From the NCBI GenBank assembly GCA_029862165.1, contig JAOTXU010000002.1:178556-242555 (forward strand): a DNA stretch of 64,000 nt, read 5' to 3'. A program made the translations under genes and the position numbers. This stretch comes from Gammaproteobacteria bacterium (GTDB lineage: Bacteria; Pseudomonadota; Gammaproteobacteria; Steroidobacterales; JABDKV01). Positions 9,431 through 19,942 of the stretch are shown here, piece by piece (position 1 is the first letter of the stretch; each line of letters begins with the position of its first letter). The notes below the pieces were generated by a model. That model saw nothing but the letters and a program-made list of their open reading frames with translations, was not told the origin of the DNA and did not search any database.

Positions 9431-9690
9431 GTATGCGCAAGGCGCCGTCGGATAATGAAAAGCCGTTCCCACTGTAAGTTGGGCCGCTTCGTGCCCTGTT
9501 GCTAATATTTCGAATGATAAAAACTGTAAAAAATTGAACCACTTACTGTACGGGCGATCTTGCCGGCGCTTCCATATTTCAAGATTGCGCCGAAGTTACG
9601 GTGAGTGAGTTTTCTGCCGCCAGCGCCTACAATACGGGCCCTTCCAAGCCTCGGCCAACGGGTCGCGGTCAATAAACGACAGGAGCAGCC

Positions 9691-10131
9691 ATGTCCCGGG
9701 GGATCAACAAAGTCATACTGGTCGGCAATCTCGGCGCCGATCCGGAAACACGTTACTCGCCGAACGGATCGGCAGTCACGCGGATCAGCGTGGCCACGAG
9801 TGAACAGTGGAAAGACAAAGAAAGCGGTGAACAGAAAGAACGAACCGAGTGGCACAAGGTTGTTTTTTTTAGCCGTCTGGCAGAAATCGCCGGAGAATAT
9901 CTGCGTAAGGGTTCTCAGGTCTATGTCGAAGGCGCGCTACGCACGAACAAATGGCAGGATCGTGACGGCAATGATCGGTACACGACAGAGGTGATCGCGC
10001 GCGAGATGCAGATGTTGGGTAGCCGCGGTGCCGGTGGTGGCGGTGCGTCATCGGGTAGCGGTGGCGGCGGCCGCAGTAGCGGACCACCCCCGTCAGACAA
10101 TAAAGACTTCGACGACGACATTCCCTTTTGA
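9691..10131 (+). CDS. ssb: Single-stranded DNA-binding protein
   Basis: A 146-residue SSB. The OB-fold begins with '[25 protein letters not shown]' (shortened here: '[14 protein letters not shown]'), followed by '[21 protein letters not shown]' type strands. After a glycine/serine-rich linker the protein ends in the acidic tip 'DFDDDIPF' that recruits replication and repair proteins. An 'aggag' ribosome-binding site stands about eight bases before the ATG. It is an essential cytoplasmic replication protein, here lying between the sulfotransferase and the PAPS-forming enzyme rather than divergent from uvrA as in many gammaproteobacteria. Confidence 0.97.
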   Translation: MSRGINKVILVGNLGADPETRYSPNGSAVTRISVATSEQWKDKESGEQKERTEWHKVVFFSRLAEIAGEYLRKGSQVYVEGALRTNKWQDRDGNDRYTTEVIAREMQMLGSRGAGGGGASSGSGGGGRSSGPPPSDNKDFDDDIPF

Positions 10132-10226
10132 TCGACGAATTCGGTCAAATCGTGCTGTAGAGCAGTCGTTCTGGCGATAGACTGCCCGACCCGACGACAA
10201 TCGCCGTAGCTTGGAACCCAAGAAAT

Positions 10227-11939
10227 ATGCCGGAACTCATCGAACCCCATGGCGGATCGCTCAAGGATCTGTATCTGGAACGCGACGAAGCTGATGCTGA
10301 ACGTCAGCGCGCGCGTGACTATCCGTCCTGGGATCTAACGCCGCGGCAATTATGCGATATTGAGTTACTGCTAAATGGCGCGTTTTCCCCTTTGGAAGGA
10401 TTCCTCGGCAAAGCGGATTACGAGCGCGTATGCGATGAAATGCGTTTGGCAGACGGCAGTCTGTGGCCGATTCCGATTACCCTGGATGTCAGTGAGGGCT
10501 TCGCAAGTGAGCTTAAGACTGGTGCGTCAGTGGTTTTGCGTGATCTCGAAGGCGTGCACCGCGCAACTTTGTTGATATCCGATATCTGGACACCGGATCT
10601 GGCAGCCGAAGCTCAGAAAGTTTATGGCACACAGGACGAGAAACATCCCGCGGTGAGTTATCTGATGCACCAATCCTATCCGGTGTATATCGGAGGCAGC
10701 TTAATCGGTGTCGATCCGCCGGAGCATTACGATTTCAAGCACCTGCGCGATTCACCGACCGAAATGCGTGCGAGGTTCCGCAAACTCGGTTGGCGCAAGG
10801 TTGTGGCTTTTCAAACGCGCAATCCCATGCACCGGGCGCACCAGGAACTGACGTTCAGGGCGGCCCGCCAGGTCGAGGCAAATCTCCTGATACATCCGGT
10901 GGTCGGTATGACCAAGCCTGGAGACATTGATCACTTTACCCGTGTGCGTTGCTACGAGAATTTGCTCAGCCACTATCCTGAACAAACGACGGCGCTGAGC
11001 CTGTTGCCGCTGGCGATGCGTATGGGTGGTCCGCGCGAAGCGCTCTGGCACGCGATCATTCGCAAGAACTATGGCTGCACCCATTTCATAGTTGGGCGCG
11101 ATCATGCTGGTCCCGGCGACGATAGCAACGGCAACGCATTCTATGGTCACTACGATGCCCAGGATGTGGTGATCAAACATCAGGATGAGCTGGGAATCGA
11201 AATGGTGCCCTTCAAGATGATGGTCTACGTGCAGGACCGCGCCCAGTTCATACCGGCCGACGAGGTGAAAGAGGGCGAGCTCGTCATGAATATCTCCGGC
11301 ACCGAATTCCGGCGACGCTTGCACGAAGGTCTGGAGGTACCGCACTGGTTTTCGTATCCAGAAGTGGTGCAGGAGTTACGCAAGACGCACCCGGCGCGAC
11401 ATCGGCAGGGCTTTACGTTGTTTTTTACCGGTTTGTCGGGCTCGGGCAAGTCAACCATAGCCAATGCGGTCATGGTGAAGCTCATGGAGATGGGTGACCG
11501 GCGGGTCACGCTACTCGATGGAGATATCGTTCGGAAAAACCTGTCCAGCGAACTGGGTTTTTCCAAAGAGCATCGCGATTTGAATATTCTGCGTATCGGT
11601 TTCGTCGCCAGTGAGATTACAAAAAACGGTGGTGTTGCAATCTGCGCACCGATCGCACCTTATGCAATTACGCGCAAGCAGGTACGAGATCTGATATCGC
11701 CGACCGGTGGCTTTGTCGAAGTTCATGTCGCTACGCCGCTTGAAGAATGTGAGGCACGTGATCGCAAGGGTCTTTATGCGAAGGCACGTGCGGGGATCAT
11801 CAAGGAATTTACCGGCATCAGTGACCCCTACGAAATACCGGAGAACCCGGAACTGGCTGTGGATACGGTTGGTGTGACGCCGGACCAGGCCGCGCATCGG
11901 GTGATCGTGAAACTCGAGAGCCTGGGTTACATCAAGTAA
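10227..11939 (+). CDS. Bifunctional ATP sulfurylase / APS kinase (PAPS synthesis)
   Basis: A 570-residue fusion. The N-terminal two thirds are ATP sulfurylase of the homo-oligomeric type, with a PUA-like start, the adenylyl-binding 'QTRNPMHRAHQ' and 'GRDHAGPGDD'. From about residue 393 comes APS kinase with the P-loop 'GLSGSGKST' and the 'LDGDIVRKNLSSELGFS' substrate loop. It would convert sulfate and ATP to APS and then to PAPS in the cytosol. PAPS can feed assimilatory sulfate reduction or sulfotransferases; a sulfotransferase gene lies just upstream. A GC-rich palindromic repeat that follows the stop codon may help end transcription. Confidence 0.93.
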   Translation: MPELIEPHGGSLKDLYLERDEADAERQRARDYPSWDLTPRQLCDIELLLNGAFSPLEGFLGKADYERVCDEMRLADGSLWPIPITLDVSEGFASELKTGASVVLRDLEGVHRATLLISDIWTPDLAAEAQKVYGTQDEKHPAVSYLMHQSYPVYIGGSLIGVDPPEHYDFKHLRDSPTEMRARFRKLGWRKVVAFQTRNPMHRAHQELTFRAARQVEANLLIHPVVGMTKPGDIDHFTRVRCYENLLSHYPEQTTALSLLPLAMRMGGPREALWHAIIRKNYGCTHFIVGRDHAGPGDDSNGNAFYGHYDAQDVVIKHQDELGIEMVPFKMMVYVQDRAQFIPADEVKEGELVMNISGTEFRRRLHEGLEVPHWFSYPEVVQELRKTHPARHRQGFTLFFTGLSGSGKSTIANAVMVKLMEMGDRRVTLLDGDIVRKNLSSELGFSKEHRDLNILRIGFVASEITKNGGVAICAPIAPYAITRKQVRDLISPTGGFVEVHVATPLEECEARDRKGLYAKARAGIIKEFTGISDPYEIPENPELAVDTVGVTPDQAAHRVIVKLESLGYIK

Positions 11940-11943
11940 TTAC

Positions 11944-12063
11944 ACCCTCCCCCCGGAGGGGGGACGTACGCGGGGTTTGCCCCCCACCCCAACCCTCCCC
12001 CCGGAGGGGGGAAGTACGCGGGATTTGCCCCCCACCCCAACCCTCCCCCCGGAGGGGGGAGGG
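11944..12063. repeat. 48-bp GC-rich palindromic tandem repeat (about 2.5 copies)
   Basis: The motif starting 'accctccccccggagggggg' recurs at 11944, 11992 and 12040, an exact 48-base period, with the third copy partial. Each copy contains the self-complementary core 'ccctcccccc/ggaggggg' and so can fold into a strong hairpin. It fills the gap between the sulfurylase gene and miaB. The spurious minus-strand ORF over it ('SPLRGEGWGGG' twice) is a repeat artefact. It could act as a terminator, an mRNA-stabilising structure or a mobile REP-like element. Confidence 0.9.
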
Positions 12064-12097
12064 GGAAATATGCAGGGATTGATAAGATAGGCGACAG

Positions 12098-13444
12098 ATG
12101 AGCGGCAAGTTACACATTAAGACCTTCGGGTGTCAGATGAACGAGTACGACTCGGCCAGGATGGTCGATGTGCTGCGTGACTCACATGGTCTGATGGAAA
12201 CCGACGATCCGTCGCAGGCCGATGTGCTATTGCTCAATACCTGTTCTGTGCGCGAGAAAGCACAAGAAAAAGTTTTTTCTCTGCTGGGCAAATGGAAGCA
12301 ATTCAAAGCCGAACGTCCACATGTCTTGATCGGTGTGGGTGGTTGCGTAGCGAGTCAGGAAGGCGAGTCCATTACGAAGCGTGCGCCATGTGTCGATCTG
12401 GTTTTTGGACCACAGACTTTGCACCGCCTACCTCAAATGATCGACGCAAAGCGTAGCCACAGCCGCCCGGTAGTCGATGTAAGTTTTCCGGAGATCGAGA
12501 AATTTGATCATCTGCCGCGACCCAGGGCGAGTGGATCGACCGCATTTGTTTCTATTATGGAGGGTTGTAGCAAGTACTGTACGTTCTGTGTCGTCCCTTA
12601 TACCCGAGGCGAAGAATTCAGCCGGCCGTTTGACGACGTAATTGCCGAAGTCGTCCGTCTGGCGGAGCAGGGTGTTAGAGAAGTGACTTTATTGGGACAG
12701 AACGTCAACGCTTACCGCGGGCCGATGCATGACGGCAGTATCGTGGATCTTGGAACCCTTATTCACTATGTGGCTGCCATCGAAGGTATCGAGCGTATAC
12801 GTTTTACAACCTCACATCCGGTTGAGTTCTCCGAGAGTCTCATCGAGGCGTACGCGTCGGTCGACAAGCTGGTGAATTACCTGCATCTGCCGGTGCAAAG
12901 TGGTTCCGACCGCATACTGGCCCTGATGAAGCGCGGCCACACGACGCTGGAATACAAACAAAAGATTCGGCGTTTGCGCGAGGTGCGACCGGACATCAGT
13001 CTTTCTTCGGACTTCATCGTCGGCTTTCCGGGGGAAACCGAGCAGGATTTCATCGAGACAATGAACTTGATTGCCGATGTTGGTTTCGACCAGTCCTATA
13101 GTTTTGTTTACAGCCGACGACCAGGTACACCCGCGGCAAGCCTGCCGGATGAAGTTCCGCTGGAAGTTAAGCAGCACCGCCTGCAGTTGTTGCAGGCACG
13201 TATCAACCAGCAAGCCGCAGAGATCAGTCGGGGCATGATCGGTAGTCAGCAGCTAGTACTGGTTGAGCGTCCGTCAAAGAAAAGCCCGCAGCAGTTGGCA
13301 GGGCGCACAGAGAACAATCGCTGGGTGAATTTTGACGGCAATCCCTCGCTGATCGGCGATTTCGTCACCGTTGCAATTACCGAAGCGCTGCCCAATTCAT
13401 TACGTGGGCACCTTATAGAGCCTGCGCGCCGCGCGACCGCATAA
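12098..13444 (+). CDS. miaB: tRNA-2-methylthio-N6-dimethylallyladenosine synthase
   Basis: A 448-residue radical-SAM methylthiotransferase. The N-terminal UPF0004 domain supplies cysteines in '[12 protein letters not shown]' and '[12 protein letters not shown]', which bind one Fe-S cluster. The radical-SAM CX3CX2C motif is 'CSKYCTFC', and a TRAM RNA-binding domain closes the protein (about residues 375-440). It adds the methylthio group to i6A37 of tRNAs reading UNN codons. Length and domain order are normal. It leads the conserved miaB-ybeZ-ybeY-corC-lnt run, 15 bases before the PhoH-like gene. Confidence 0.97.
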   Translation: MSGKLHIKTFGCQMNEYDSARMVDVLRDSHGLMETDDPSQADVLLLNTCSVREKAQEKVFSLLGKWKQFKAERPHVLIGVGGCVASQEGESITKRAPCVDLVFGPQTLHRLPQMIDAKRSHSRPVVDVSFPEIEKFDHLPRPRASGSTAFVSIMEGCSKYCTFCVVPYTRGEEFSRPFDDVIAEVVRLAEQGVREVTLLGQNVNAYRGPMHDGSIVDLGTLIHYVAAIEGIERIRFTTSHPVEFSESLIEAYASVDKLVNYLHLPVQSGSDRILALMKRGHTTLEYKQKIRRLREVRPDISLSSDFIVGFPGETEQDFIETMNLIADVGFDQSYSFVYSRRPGTPAASLPDEVPLEVKQHRLQLLQARINQQAAEISRGMIGSQQLVLVERPSKKSPQQLAGRTENNRWVNFDGNPSLIGDFVTVAITEALPNSLRGHLIEPARRATA

Positions 13445-13459
13445 GAGCTACGCAGAGAC

Positions 13460-14428
13460 TTGGCAGACGCAATCGTTCAGGAATTCGATCTGGAACCCGC
13501 AGACAACGAGCGGTTGGCTAACCTCTGTGGGCAGCTCGATGAACATTTGCGGCAAATCGAAAATCGTCTCGATGTGCAGATCAGTAATCGCGGCAGTCAT
13601 TTTCGTATAACCGGATCGTCGAAAGCGACCAGCGCTGGACGTGATGTTCTATGCGAACTCTATGCAGTAACAAAAAAAGAAAATCTCAGCCCTCAGACAG
13701 TGCACATGTCGTTGCAACAGTTGGGCATGGATCGCGTAGGCGATTCTGACGAACAACTCCTGATCAAGACCAATCGTGCGTTGATCCGGGTGCGTGGTGG
13801 TAATCAGCACGACTATGTCAGCAACATACGCGGTGACGATCTGACTTTTGGCATCGGGCCGGCCGGTACTGGCAAAACCTATCTGGCAGTAGGCTGTGCT
13901 GTCGATACACTCGAACGGGAAGGAGTGCGCCGTATCATCCTGGTGCGCCCGGCAGTTGAGGCCGGTGAGCGTTTGGGATTTTTGCCGGGCGATCTGTCGC
14001 AAAAAGTCGATCCTTATTTGCGCCCGATATACGACGCACTCTATGAGATGCTGGGTTTTGATCGCGTTTCCAGGCTGATCGATCGGCATGTCATAGAAAT
14101 TGCGCCATTGGCCTACATGCGGGGACGTACGCTAAATGAATCATTTGTCATTCTCGACGAAGCACAAAACGCGACTATCGAGCAGATGAAGATGTTTCTA
14201 ACTCGCATCGGATTTGGTTCCAAAGCCGTCGTGACCGGAGACATCACTCAGACTGATTTGCCCGGCGACCGGCAATCAGGACTGCGGCATGCAATGGAGG
14301 TGTTAAGCGATGTGAAAGGCATACGCTTTACCCACTTCAATGCTCGCGATGTCGTGCGTCATCCGCTGGTAAAACGTATTGTCACTGCGTACGAAGAACA
14401 CGGCGACAAAAATAACAACTCGAAATGA
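13460..14428 (+). CDS. ybeZ: PhoH-family ATPase (YbeZ)
   Basis: A 322-residue PhoH-like protein beginning at a TTG codon. The N-terminal 'LEPADNERLANLCGQLDE' matches the family start, supporting this start. The ATPase core has Walker A 'GIGPAGTGKTYLA' and Walker B 'SFVILDEAQNAT'. It partners with the RNase YbeY in 16S rRNA maturation and ribosome quality control. Its last codons overlap the start of ybeY by four bases (ATGA), so the pair is translationally coupled. It belongs to the long operon from miaB. Confidence 0.95.
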   Translation: MADAIVQEFDLEPADNERLANLCGQLDEHLRQIENRLDVQISNRGSHFRITGSSKATSAGRDVLCELYAVTKKENLSPQTVHMSLQQLGMDRVGDSDEQLLIKTNRALIRVRGGNQHDYVSNIRGDDLTFGIGPAGTGKTYLAVGCAVDTLEREGVRRIILVRPAVEAGERLGFLPGDLSQKVDPYLRPIYDALYEMLGFDRVSRLIDRHVIEIAPLAYMRGRTLNESFVILDEAQNATIEQMKMFLTRIGFGSKAVVTGDITQTDLPGDRQSGLRHAMEVLSDVKGIRFTHFNARDVVRHPLVKRIVTAYEEHGDKNNNSK

Positions 14429-14904
14429 GTCATTGCATCGATGTTCAGTACGCATCAGCCGTATCGTCGGTGCCGGCCGTTGAGTCAATCAGGCAATGGA
14501 GTGTTGCTGCGCTGGCCGCAGCGCCTCACGACACCGAACTGACTGTGCGGATCGTCGATGAGCAGGAAATCAGTCATCTCAACCAACGTTTTCGCGATCA
14601 GGAAGGGGTAACCAACGTTCTGGCATTTCCGGCAGACGTGCCATCCGAGGCCGGGTTGAATCTGCTGGGCGATGTGATTATCTGCGCCCCCGTAGTTATC
14701 GCAGAAGCACGGGCCCAGGGGAAGCTGGCTGAGGCCCACTGGGCACACCTGGTAGTGCATGGAATCCTGCATTTACAAGGGTTTGACCACCAAAATGAGG
14801 CCCAGGCGGCCAAAATGGAGACCTGTGAGGTGGACATCCTTGTCCGTCTGGGCTATTCCAATCCCTACGAGACCGGCGATCCGGTCGCAGACCCCGGAGG
14901 ATGA
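14425..14904 (+). CDS. ybeY: Endoribonuclease YbeY (rRNA maturation)
   Basis: A 159-residue zinc-dependent RNase of the UPF0054 family. The zinc-binding signature HGxLHLxGxDH is visible as 'HGILHLQGFDH', preceded by 'TNVLAFPAD'. It processes the 3' end of 16S rRNA and degrades defective ribosomes together with the PhoH-like ATPase encoded immediately upstream. The ATG overlaps the ybeZ stop. The reading frame ends ten bases before the CorC start. Confidence 0.96.
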   Translation: MSHCIDVQYASAVSSVPAVESIRQWSVAALAAAPHDTELTVRIVDEQEISHLNQRFRDQEGVTNVLAFPADVPSEAGLNLLGDVIICAPVVIAEARAQGKLAEAHWAHLVVHGILHLQGFDHQNEAQAAKMETCEVDILVRLGYSNPYETGDPVADPGG

Positions 14905-14914
14905 TTCCCCCGCA

Positions 14915-15793
14915 ATGACAGACGACCACCCTCCGAGTAGTAACGGTACCGGGGCACCTAACTGGTTTAGACGAATGCTGCACTTGCTGGCAGGCGAACC
15001 TCGGGACCGAGATGAGTTACTCGAACTCATACGAGAAGCTCAGAAACGCGATCTTTTCGATCAGGACGCACAGCGCATGCTGGAAGGCGTCCTCCATGTG
15101 ACCGAGATGCAGGTACGGGACATCATGATTCCGCGCGCACACATGGTAGTCGTGGAGCGTGATTCTGAACCCAAAGAACTACTGCATGCCATCGTGGAAT
15201 CCGGTCACTCACGGTTTCCGGTTGTTGGCGAAAACCGCGATGAAGTCGCCGGCATACTCCTGGCAAAAGATCTGCTGCGGTTTTTTGCCGAAAATGGTGC
15301 AGGACGCTTTGATATACGCGAGTGCCTGCGACCAGCAGTGTTCATACCGGAGAGCAAGCGGCTCAATGTCTTGCTGAAGGAGTTTCGCGCGAACCGTAAT
15401 CACATGGCAGTTGTTGTGGATGAGTACGGTGGCGTGTCCGGTCTGATTACGATCGAGGATGTCATCGAGCAGATCGTTGGTGACATCGACGATGAACATG
15501 ACATTGTCGAAGACGTTTATATTCAACGGGAAGGCGATTCGCGTTTTCGGGTCCGTGCGCTCACCCGAATAGAAGACTTTAATGAGTACTTTGGACGCGA
15601 ACTAAGCGACGAAGATTACGACACAATTGGTGGTCTGATTATGCACAATCTCGGTCGATTGCCTCGACGAGGTGAGACATTAGAGTTTGATGGCTTTAAA
15701 TTCAAAATTCTGCGCGCCGATCGACGTCGCATCGACGTAGTGCAGGTACTTCCTTCCAGCGAGATCACAGAAGAAATCCGGCAGCGCGCCTGA
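14915..15793 (+). CDS. corC: CorC/HlyC-family CBS-domain protein (YbeX)
   Basis: A protein of 292 residues with two CBS domains ('MQVRDIMIPRAHMV' and 'VVVDEYGGVSGLITIEDVIEQIVG') followed by a C-terminal CorC_HlyC domain. It is linked to magnesium/cobalt efflux and, as YbeX, to ribosome metabolism. The ORF track begins 52 codons earlier inside ybeY; ATG 14915 is chosen because it gives the family length, lies just past the ybeY stop and has 'ggagg' about 14 bases upstream. No membrane segments are present, so it is cytoplasmic. Confidence 0.93.
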   Translation: MTDDHPPSSNGTGAPNWFRRMLHLLAGEPRDRDELLELIREAQKRDLFDQDAQRMLEGVLHVTEMQVRDIMIPRAHMVVVERDSEPKELLHAIVESGHSRFPVVGENRDEVAGILLAKDLLRFFAENGAGRFDIRECLRPAVFIPESKRLNVLLKEFRANRNHMAVVVDEYGGVSGLITIEDVIEQIVGDIDDEHDIVEDVYIQREGDSRFRVRALTRIEDFNEYFGRELSDEDYDTIGGLIMHNLGRLPRRGETLEFDGFKFKILRADRRRIDVVQVLPSSEITEEIRQRA

Positions 15794-15811
15794 TGAGTAG
15801 CCTGCATTTGT

Positions 15812-17302
15812 ATGCAGGCTAGCCGGCAGTCGCAGCGCTACGGCAGCTGGATAGCCTTCGTCGCCGGCCTTTTGGTGCCATTGGCGTTTGCACCGTTCAA
15901 TTTTTATCTGCTACTGCCCGTGCTGCTCGCCGTGTTGTTCTGGCTATGGGACGACACGACACCGCGATCGGCGGCTTGGCTCGGTTGGTTGTTTGGTTTT
16001 GGCGCATTCCTGACAGGTACTCACTGGCTTTATGTCAGTCTGCACGTGTTTGGCAAGGCACCATTGTTTCTGGCGTTGGTCCTGATGGCAGCGTTGATGG
16101 CGTTTATGGCGGCCTATACAGCGCTGCTGGGTTTCTTAGTCGCCCGTTTCCACCCGACGTCCGGCGCACAACGCTGGCTCCTGTTGTTGCCTTCCGGTTG
16201 GGTGTTGGGTGAATGGTTGCGCAGTTGGGTGCTGTCCGGATTTCCCTGGCTCAGTTTGGGCTATACCACGACAGACAGCGCGTTGGCTGGCTGGATTCCA
16301 CTTGGCGGAGTCTTTGCCGCAAGTGCCGCAGTTGCGCTGACGGCCGGTGCTCTGCGTACACTCGTGGCCGGTCACGCAACAGAGCGTCTGGCAGCAGGTT
16401 TGTTGATTGCGGCAGTCTGGTTGGCCGGAGGATTGCTCGATCGCGTGCACTGGACCGACCCGACCGAACACTCACTCAGGGTCAGCATAGTTCAGGGCGC
16501 GGTTCCACAGGAACGAAAATGGTTGCCTGAAGAATTGTTGCCGACAATGCGTCTGTATCGGGAGAAAACGCGCGAGCACTGGGGCAGTGATCTTATCTTA
16601 TGGCCGGAAGCCGCAATACCGGCACTGCGTTCCACGCTTGGTGATTACTACGATGATCTGAACCGGGAAGGACAGGGCACAAATACTGCAATAGTGCTCG
16701 GGATCATCGAGTTCGACCCGGAGACTAACGAGTACTTCAATGGTGTTCTCTCACTGGACCAGCAACAGAGTATTTATAACAAGCGCCATCTGGTGCCGTT
16801 CGGTGAGTATTTTCCGGTGCCTGGCTTTGTACGCGAATGGATGCGGCTGAGGAACCTGCCGTACAGCGATTACTCGGCCGGTGATAAAGATCAGGCTCCA
16901 TTAATCGCTGCGGGGGAAAAGATAGCAGCATCGATTTGCTACGAGGACGTATTCGGTAACCAGTTACGCGCAATGTTGCCGGAAGCAACGATGCTGGCAA
17001 ACGTCAGCAACGATGCCTGGTTTGGTGAGTCCATTGCACCGGACCAGCATTTGCAGATTGCACGCGTTCGCGCCATCGAGGCCGGGCGCTATCTCTTGCG
17101 CGCGACCAATACTGGAATCAGCGCAATTATCGCGCCCGATGGTCGGGTGGAAGCCACGATTCCGCAGTTCCAGCGCCGCGTGCTGACGGCCGATGCGTGG
17201 CCCCACACAGGTGCGACGCCATACGTATTATTGGGTGACCGTCCAATCGTTCTGTTGTCGGCCTTGTTCATTGTCTTGGCGCTGGCGGCTACCCGTCGCT
17301 GA
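15812..17302 (+). CDS. lnt: Apolipoprotein N-acyltransferase
   Basis: A 496-residue inner-membrane enzyme that adds the third acyl chain to the N-terminal cysteine of lipoproteins. About six N-terminal membrane spans precede a periplasmic nitrilase-type domain. The Glu-Lys-Cys triad lies in 'LWPEAAIPAL', 'YNKRHLVPFGEY' and 'AASICYEDVFG'. A final membrane helix ends the protein. It directly follows corC, the usual order. The window also encodes candidate substrates, LptE and the large Ig-repeat lipoprotein. Confidence 0.96.
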   Translation: MQASRQSQRYGSWIAFVAGLLVPLAFAPFNFYLLLPVLLAVLFWLWDDTTPRSAAWLGWLFGFGAFLTGTHWLYVSLHVFGKAPLFLALVLMAALMAFMAAYTALLGFLVARFHPTSGAQRWLLLLPSGWVLGEWLRSWVLSGFPWLSLGYTTTDSALAGWIPLGGVFAASAAVALTAGALRTLVAGHATERLAAGLLIAAVWLAGGLLDRVHWTDPTEHSLRVSIVQGAVPQERKWLPEELLPTMRLYREKTREHWGSDLILWPEAAIPALRSTLGDYYDDLNREGQGTNTAIVLGIIEFDPETNEYFNGVLSLDQQQSIYNKRHLVPFGEYFPVPGFVREWMRLRNLPYSDYSAGDKDQAPLIAAGEKIAASICYEDVFGNQLRAMLPEATMLANVSNDAWFGESIAPDQHLQIARVRAIEAGRYLLRATNTGISAIIAPDGRVEATIPQFQRRVLTADAWPHTGATPYVLLGDRPIVLLSALFIVLALAATRR

Positions 17303-17362
17303 ACCGTCTACCTGAGGCCAGATTACTGTATCCTTGCCGGTTTCGAGTACACGGCCACTAAC

Positions 17363-19942
17363 ATGAGCGAGGGTTTCGACCCGCAAAAAATCGAGGCGGA
17401 AGCCAGGGAATACTGGAACGCCAATCGCAGTTTCGAGGTAGACGAAGACTCCTCGAAAGAGAAATTCTATTGCCTTTCAATGTTTCCCTATCCCAGTGGT
17501 GCATTGCACGTCGGTCATGTGCGTAACTACACCATCGGCGACGTCATCGCGCGCTTTCAGCGGATGCAGGGTAAAAATGTACTACAGCCGATCGGCTGGG
17601 ATGCTTTTGGACTACCGGCCGAAAACGCGGCAATAAAAAATCAGATTCCACCGGCCAAGTGGACTTACGACAATATCGATCACATGAGAACACAGCTCAA
17701 GCGGCTGGGTTTCGCATATGACTGGCGGCGCGAGCTGGCGACCTGTGACCCGGAGTATTACCGTTGGGAGCAATGGCTGTTCACACGCATGATGCGGAAG
17801 GGACTTGCCTACAAGAGTAACGCCGTCGTCAATTGGGACCCGGTAGACCAGACTGTTCTGGCCAACGAACAGGTCATCAACGGCCGTGGCTGGCGCTCTG
17901 GTGCAGTAGTCGAGCGCCGCGAGATTCCACAATGGTTTATGAAAATCACAGACTATGCGCAGGAATTGCTCGACAGCCTCGACGATATGGATGGCTGGCC
18001 GGATTCAGTGCGTACGATGCAGCGAAACTGGATCGGTCGCTCTGTGGGTGTAGACATCGAGTTCGGCGTCGCCGGCCGTGCCGACAAGCTCCGAGTCTAT
18101 ACGACCCGACCGGACACGCTAATGGGTGTGACCTACATGGCTGTTGCAGCCGAACACCCTTTAGCGCTGGAAGCTGCAACCGACGATGAAGACATCGCGG
18201 CTTTTCTGGAAGAATGCCGGCGCGGGCCGGTTTCCGAAGCCGATATGGAAACCATGGAAAAAAAGGGCATGCGCCTGCCCTTCGAGGCCTGTCACCCGAT
18301 CAGTGGTGACGTTGTGCCCGTGCTGGTTGCCAACTTTGTACTGATGGAATACGGCACCGGCGCTGTCATGGGGGTGCCGGGGCATGATCAGCGTGACTGG
18401 GAATTTGCACGGTCGAAGAATCTCCCGATCGTGCAAGTGATTCGTCCCAGCGACGGCGGCGATTTACTGTTGGATGATGGGGCTTATACAGATTACGGAA
18501 TCGTCACCAACTCGGGTCAGTTTGACAACCTCGACTTTGAAGCCGCCTTCGACGAGATTGCGACGCACCTCGAACAAACGAAGCTGGGTCAACGCCGCGT
18601 TAACTTTCGATTACGCGACTGGCTGGTTTCAAGACAGCGTTACTGGGGCGCACCTATACCCGCAATCAATTCGGCCGACGGCCCCGTCCCAGTGCCGGAC
18701 GATCAGTTGCCGGTTAGCCTTCCGTTGGATGTCACCCCCGGCAGCGCTGGTTCGCCGTTAGCGGACTTGCCGGAATTCGTAAACACAGTCGATCCTGTGT
18801 CGGGCAAGCCTGCAAAAAGAGAAACCGATACCTTTGACACATTTATGGAGTCGTCCTGGTATTACGCGCGATATTGTTCCTGGGACTGTCACGATCGGAT
18901 GCTGGACGAACGCGCGCGTTACTGGCTGCCAGTCGATCAGTACATTGGTGGCATAGAGCATGCCACGCTGCATTTGCTGTATATGCGTTTTTATCATCGG
19001 CTGATGAAAAGCGAAGGCCTGGTGGACGAGGATGAACCCGTACAGAACCTGCTGACACAAGGCATGGTCAACGCGCAGACCTTTTACATTGACCATGAGA
19101 ACAAGCGTGAGTGGTACAACGCATCGGAACTCGATATCCGCCGGGACGATAAGGGTCGCATCGTCTCGGCCACGGTGAAAGAAAATGGCAAAGCCGTAGT
19201 AGTCGGCGGTGTTGAGAAGATGTCCAAGTCCAAACGCAACGGCGTGGACCCCGAGACATTAATCGCCCGCTACGGTGCCGATACGCTGCGCTTGTTTGCG
19301 GTGTCAGACGCACCACCCGACCAGTCGCTGGAGTGGTCGGACGAGGGTGTTGAGGGGGCATGGCGTTTCCTGCGCAGGTTGTGGCGCATGGTAGACGAGC
19401 ACGTCGCCGCAGGCTCGCCGTCTGAGCTGGACAAGGCTTCATTGAATGAAACGCAGAAACATCTGCGTGCGCAGCTACATCACTCGATCGCGAAGGTCGC
19501 AGACGATGTCGGTCGCCGCTATACATTCAATACTGCCATTGCGGCGGTGCGTGAAGTTGTCAACGCTCTGGCGAAATTTGAAGATGCCAGCCCGCAGGGC
19601 CTGGCAGTTTCTCGCGAGGCCTGGGATGCGGTCATAGCGATGTTGGCGCCCATTACTCCGCATATCTGTCATGTTTTGTGGTTTTCGCTGCAACACAGGA
19701 CACCAGTGATCGATGCGGCATGGCCACAGGCCGACCCCGAGGCTCTGAGCAGGGAAAAAACCGAAATAATCGTGCAGGTCAACGGCAAGCTGCGTGGTCG
19801 GGTGACTGTCACTACAGACGCAGACGATGCTGCGATTGAGGCAGCGGCTATGGCCGACGCAAACGTGCAGCGTTTTATCGGTGATCAGGAAGTGCGTCGG
19901 GTAATCGTGGTGCCTGGCAAGCTGGTTAACATAGTCGTATGA
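17363..19942 (+). CDS. leuS: Leucyl-tRNA synthetase
   Basis: An 859-residue class I aminoacyl-tRNA synthetase. The HIGH-type motif is '[15 protein letters not shown]', the CP1 editing domain spans roughly residues 220-420 with '[17 protein letters not shown]', and KMSKS is '[11 protein letters not shown]'. The C-terminal anticodon-binding and tail domains are present. It charges tRNA-Leu and hydrolyses mischarged products. Length is normal for bacterial LeuRS. Its stop overlaps the lptE start in ATGA, indicating coupled translation. Confidence 0.98.
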   Translation: MSEGFDPQKIEAEAREYWNANRSFEVDEDSSKEKFYCLSMFPYPSGALHVGHVRNYTIGDVIARFQRMQGKNVLQPIGWDAFGLPAENAAIKNQIPPAKWTYDNIDHMRTQLKRLGFAYDWRRELATCDPEYYRWEQWLFTRMMRKGLAYKSNAVVNWDPVDQTVLANEQVINGRGWRSGAVVERREIPQWFMKITDYAQELLDSLDDMDGWPDSVRTMQRNWIGRSVGVDIEFGVAGRADKLRVYTTRPDTLMGVTYMAVAAEHPLALEAATDDEDIAAFLEECRRGPVSEADMETMEKKGMRLPFEACHPISGDVVPVLVANFVLMEYGTGAVMGVPGHDQRDWEFARSKNLPIVQVIRPSDGGDLLLDDGAYTDYGIVTNSGQFDNLDFEAAFDEIATHLEQTKLGQRRVNFRLRDWLVSRQRYWGAPIPAINSADGPVPVPDDQLPVSLPLDVTPGSAGSPLADLPEFVNTVDPVSGKPAKRETDTFDTFMESSWYYARYCSWDCHDRMLDERARYWLPVDQYIGGIEHATLHLLYMRFYHRLMKSEGLVDEDEPVQNLLTQGMVNAQTFYIDHENKREWYNASELDIRRDDKGRIVSATVKENGKAVVVGGVEKMSKSKRNGVDPETLIARYGADTLRLFAVSDAPPDQSLEWSDEGVEGAWRFLRRLWRMVDEHVAAGSPSELDKASLNETQKHLRAQLHHSIAKVADDVGRRYTFNTAIAAVREVVNALAKFEDASPQGLAVSREAWDAVIAMLAPITPHICHVLWFSLQHRTPVIDAAWPQADPEALSREKTEIIVQVNGKLRGRVTVTTDADDAAIEAAAMADANVQRFIGDQEVRRVIVVPGKLVNIVV

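Noticed and set aside
11932-12117. Minus-strand ORF with repeated 'SPLRGEGWGGG'
   Set aside because: It is the translation of the 48-bp GC-rich palindromic repeat, with no ribosome-binding site or known homology.
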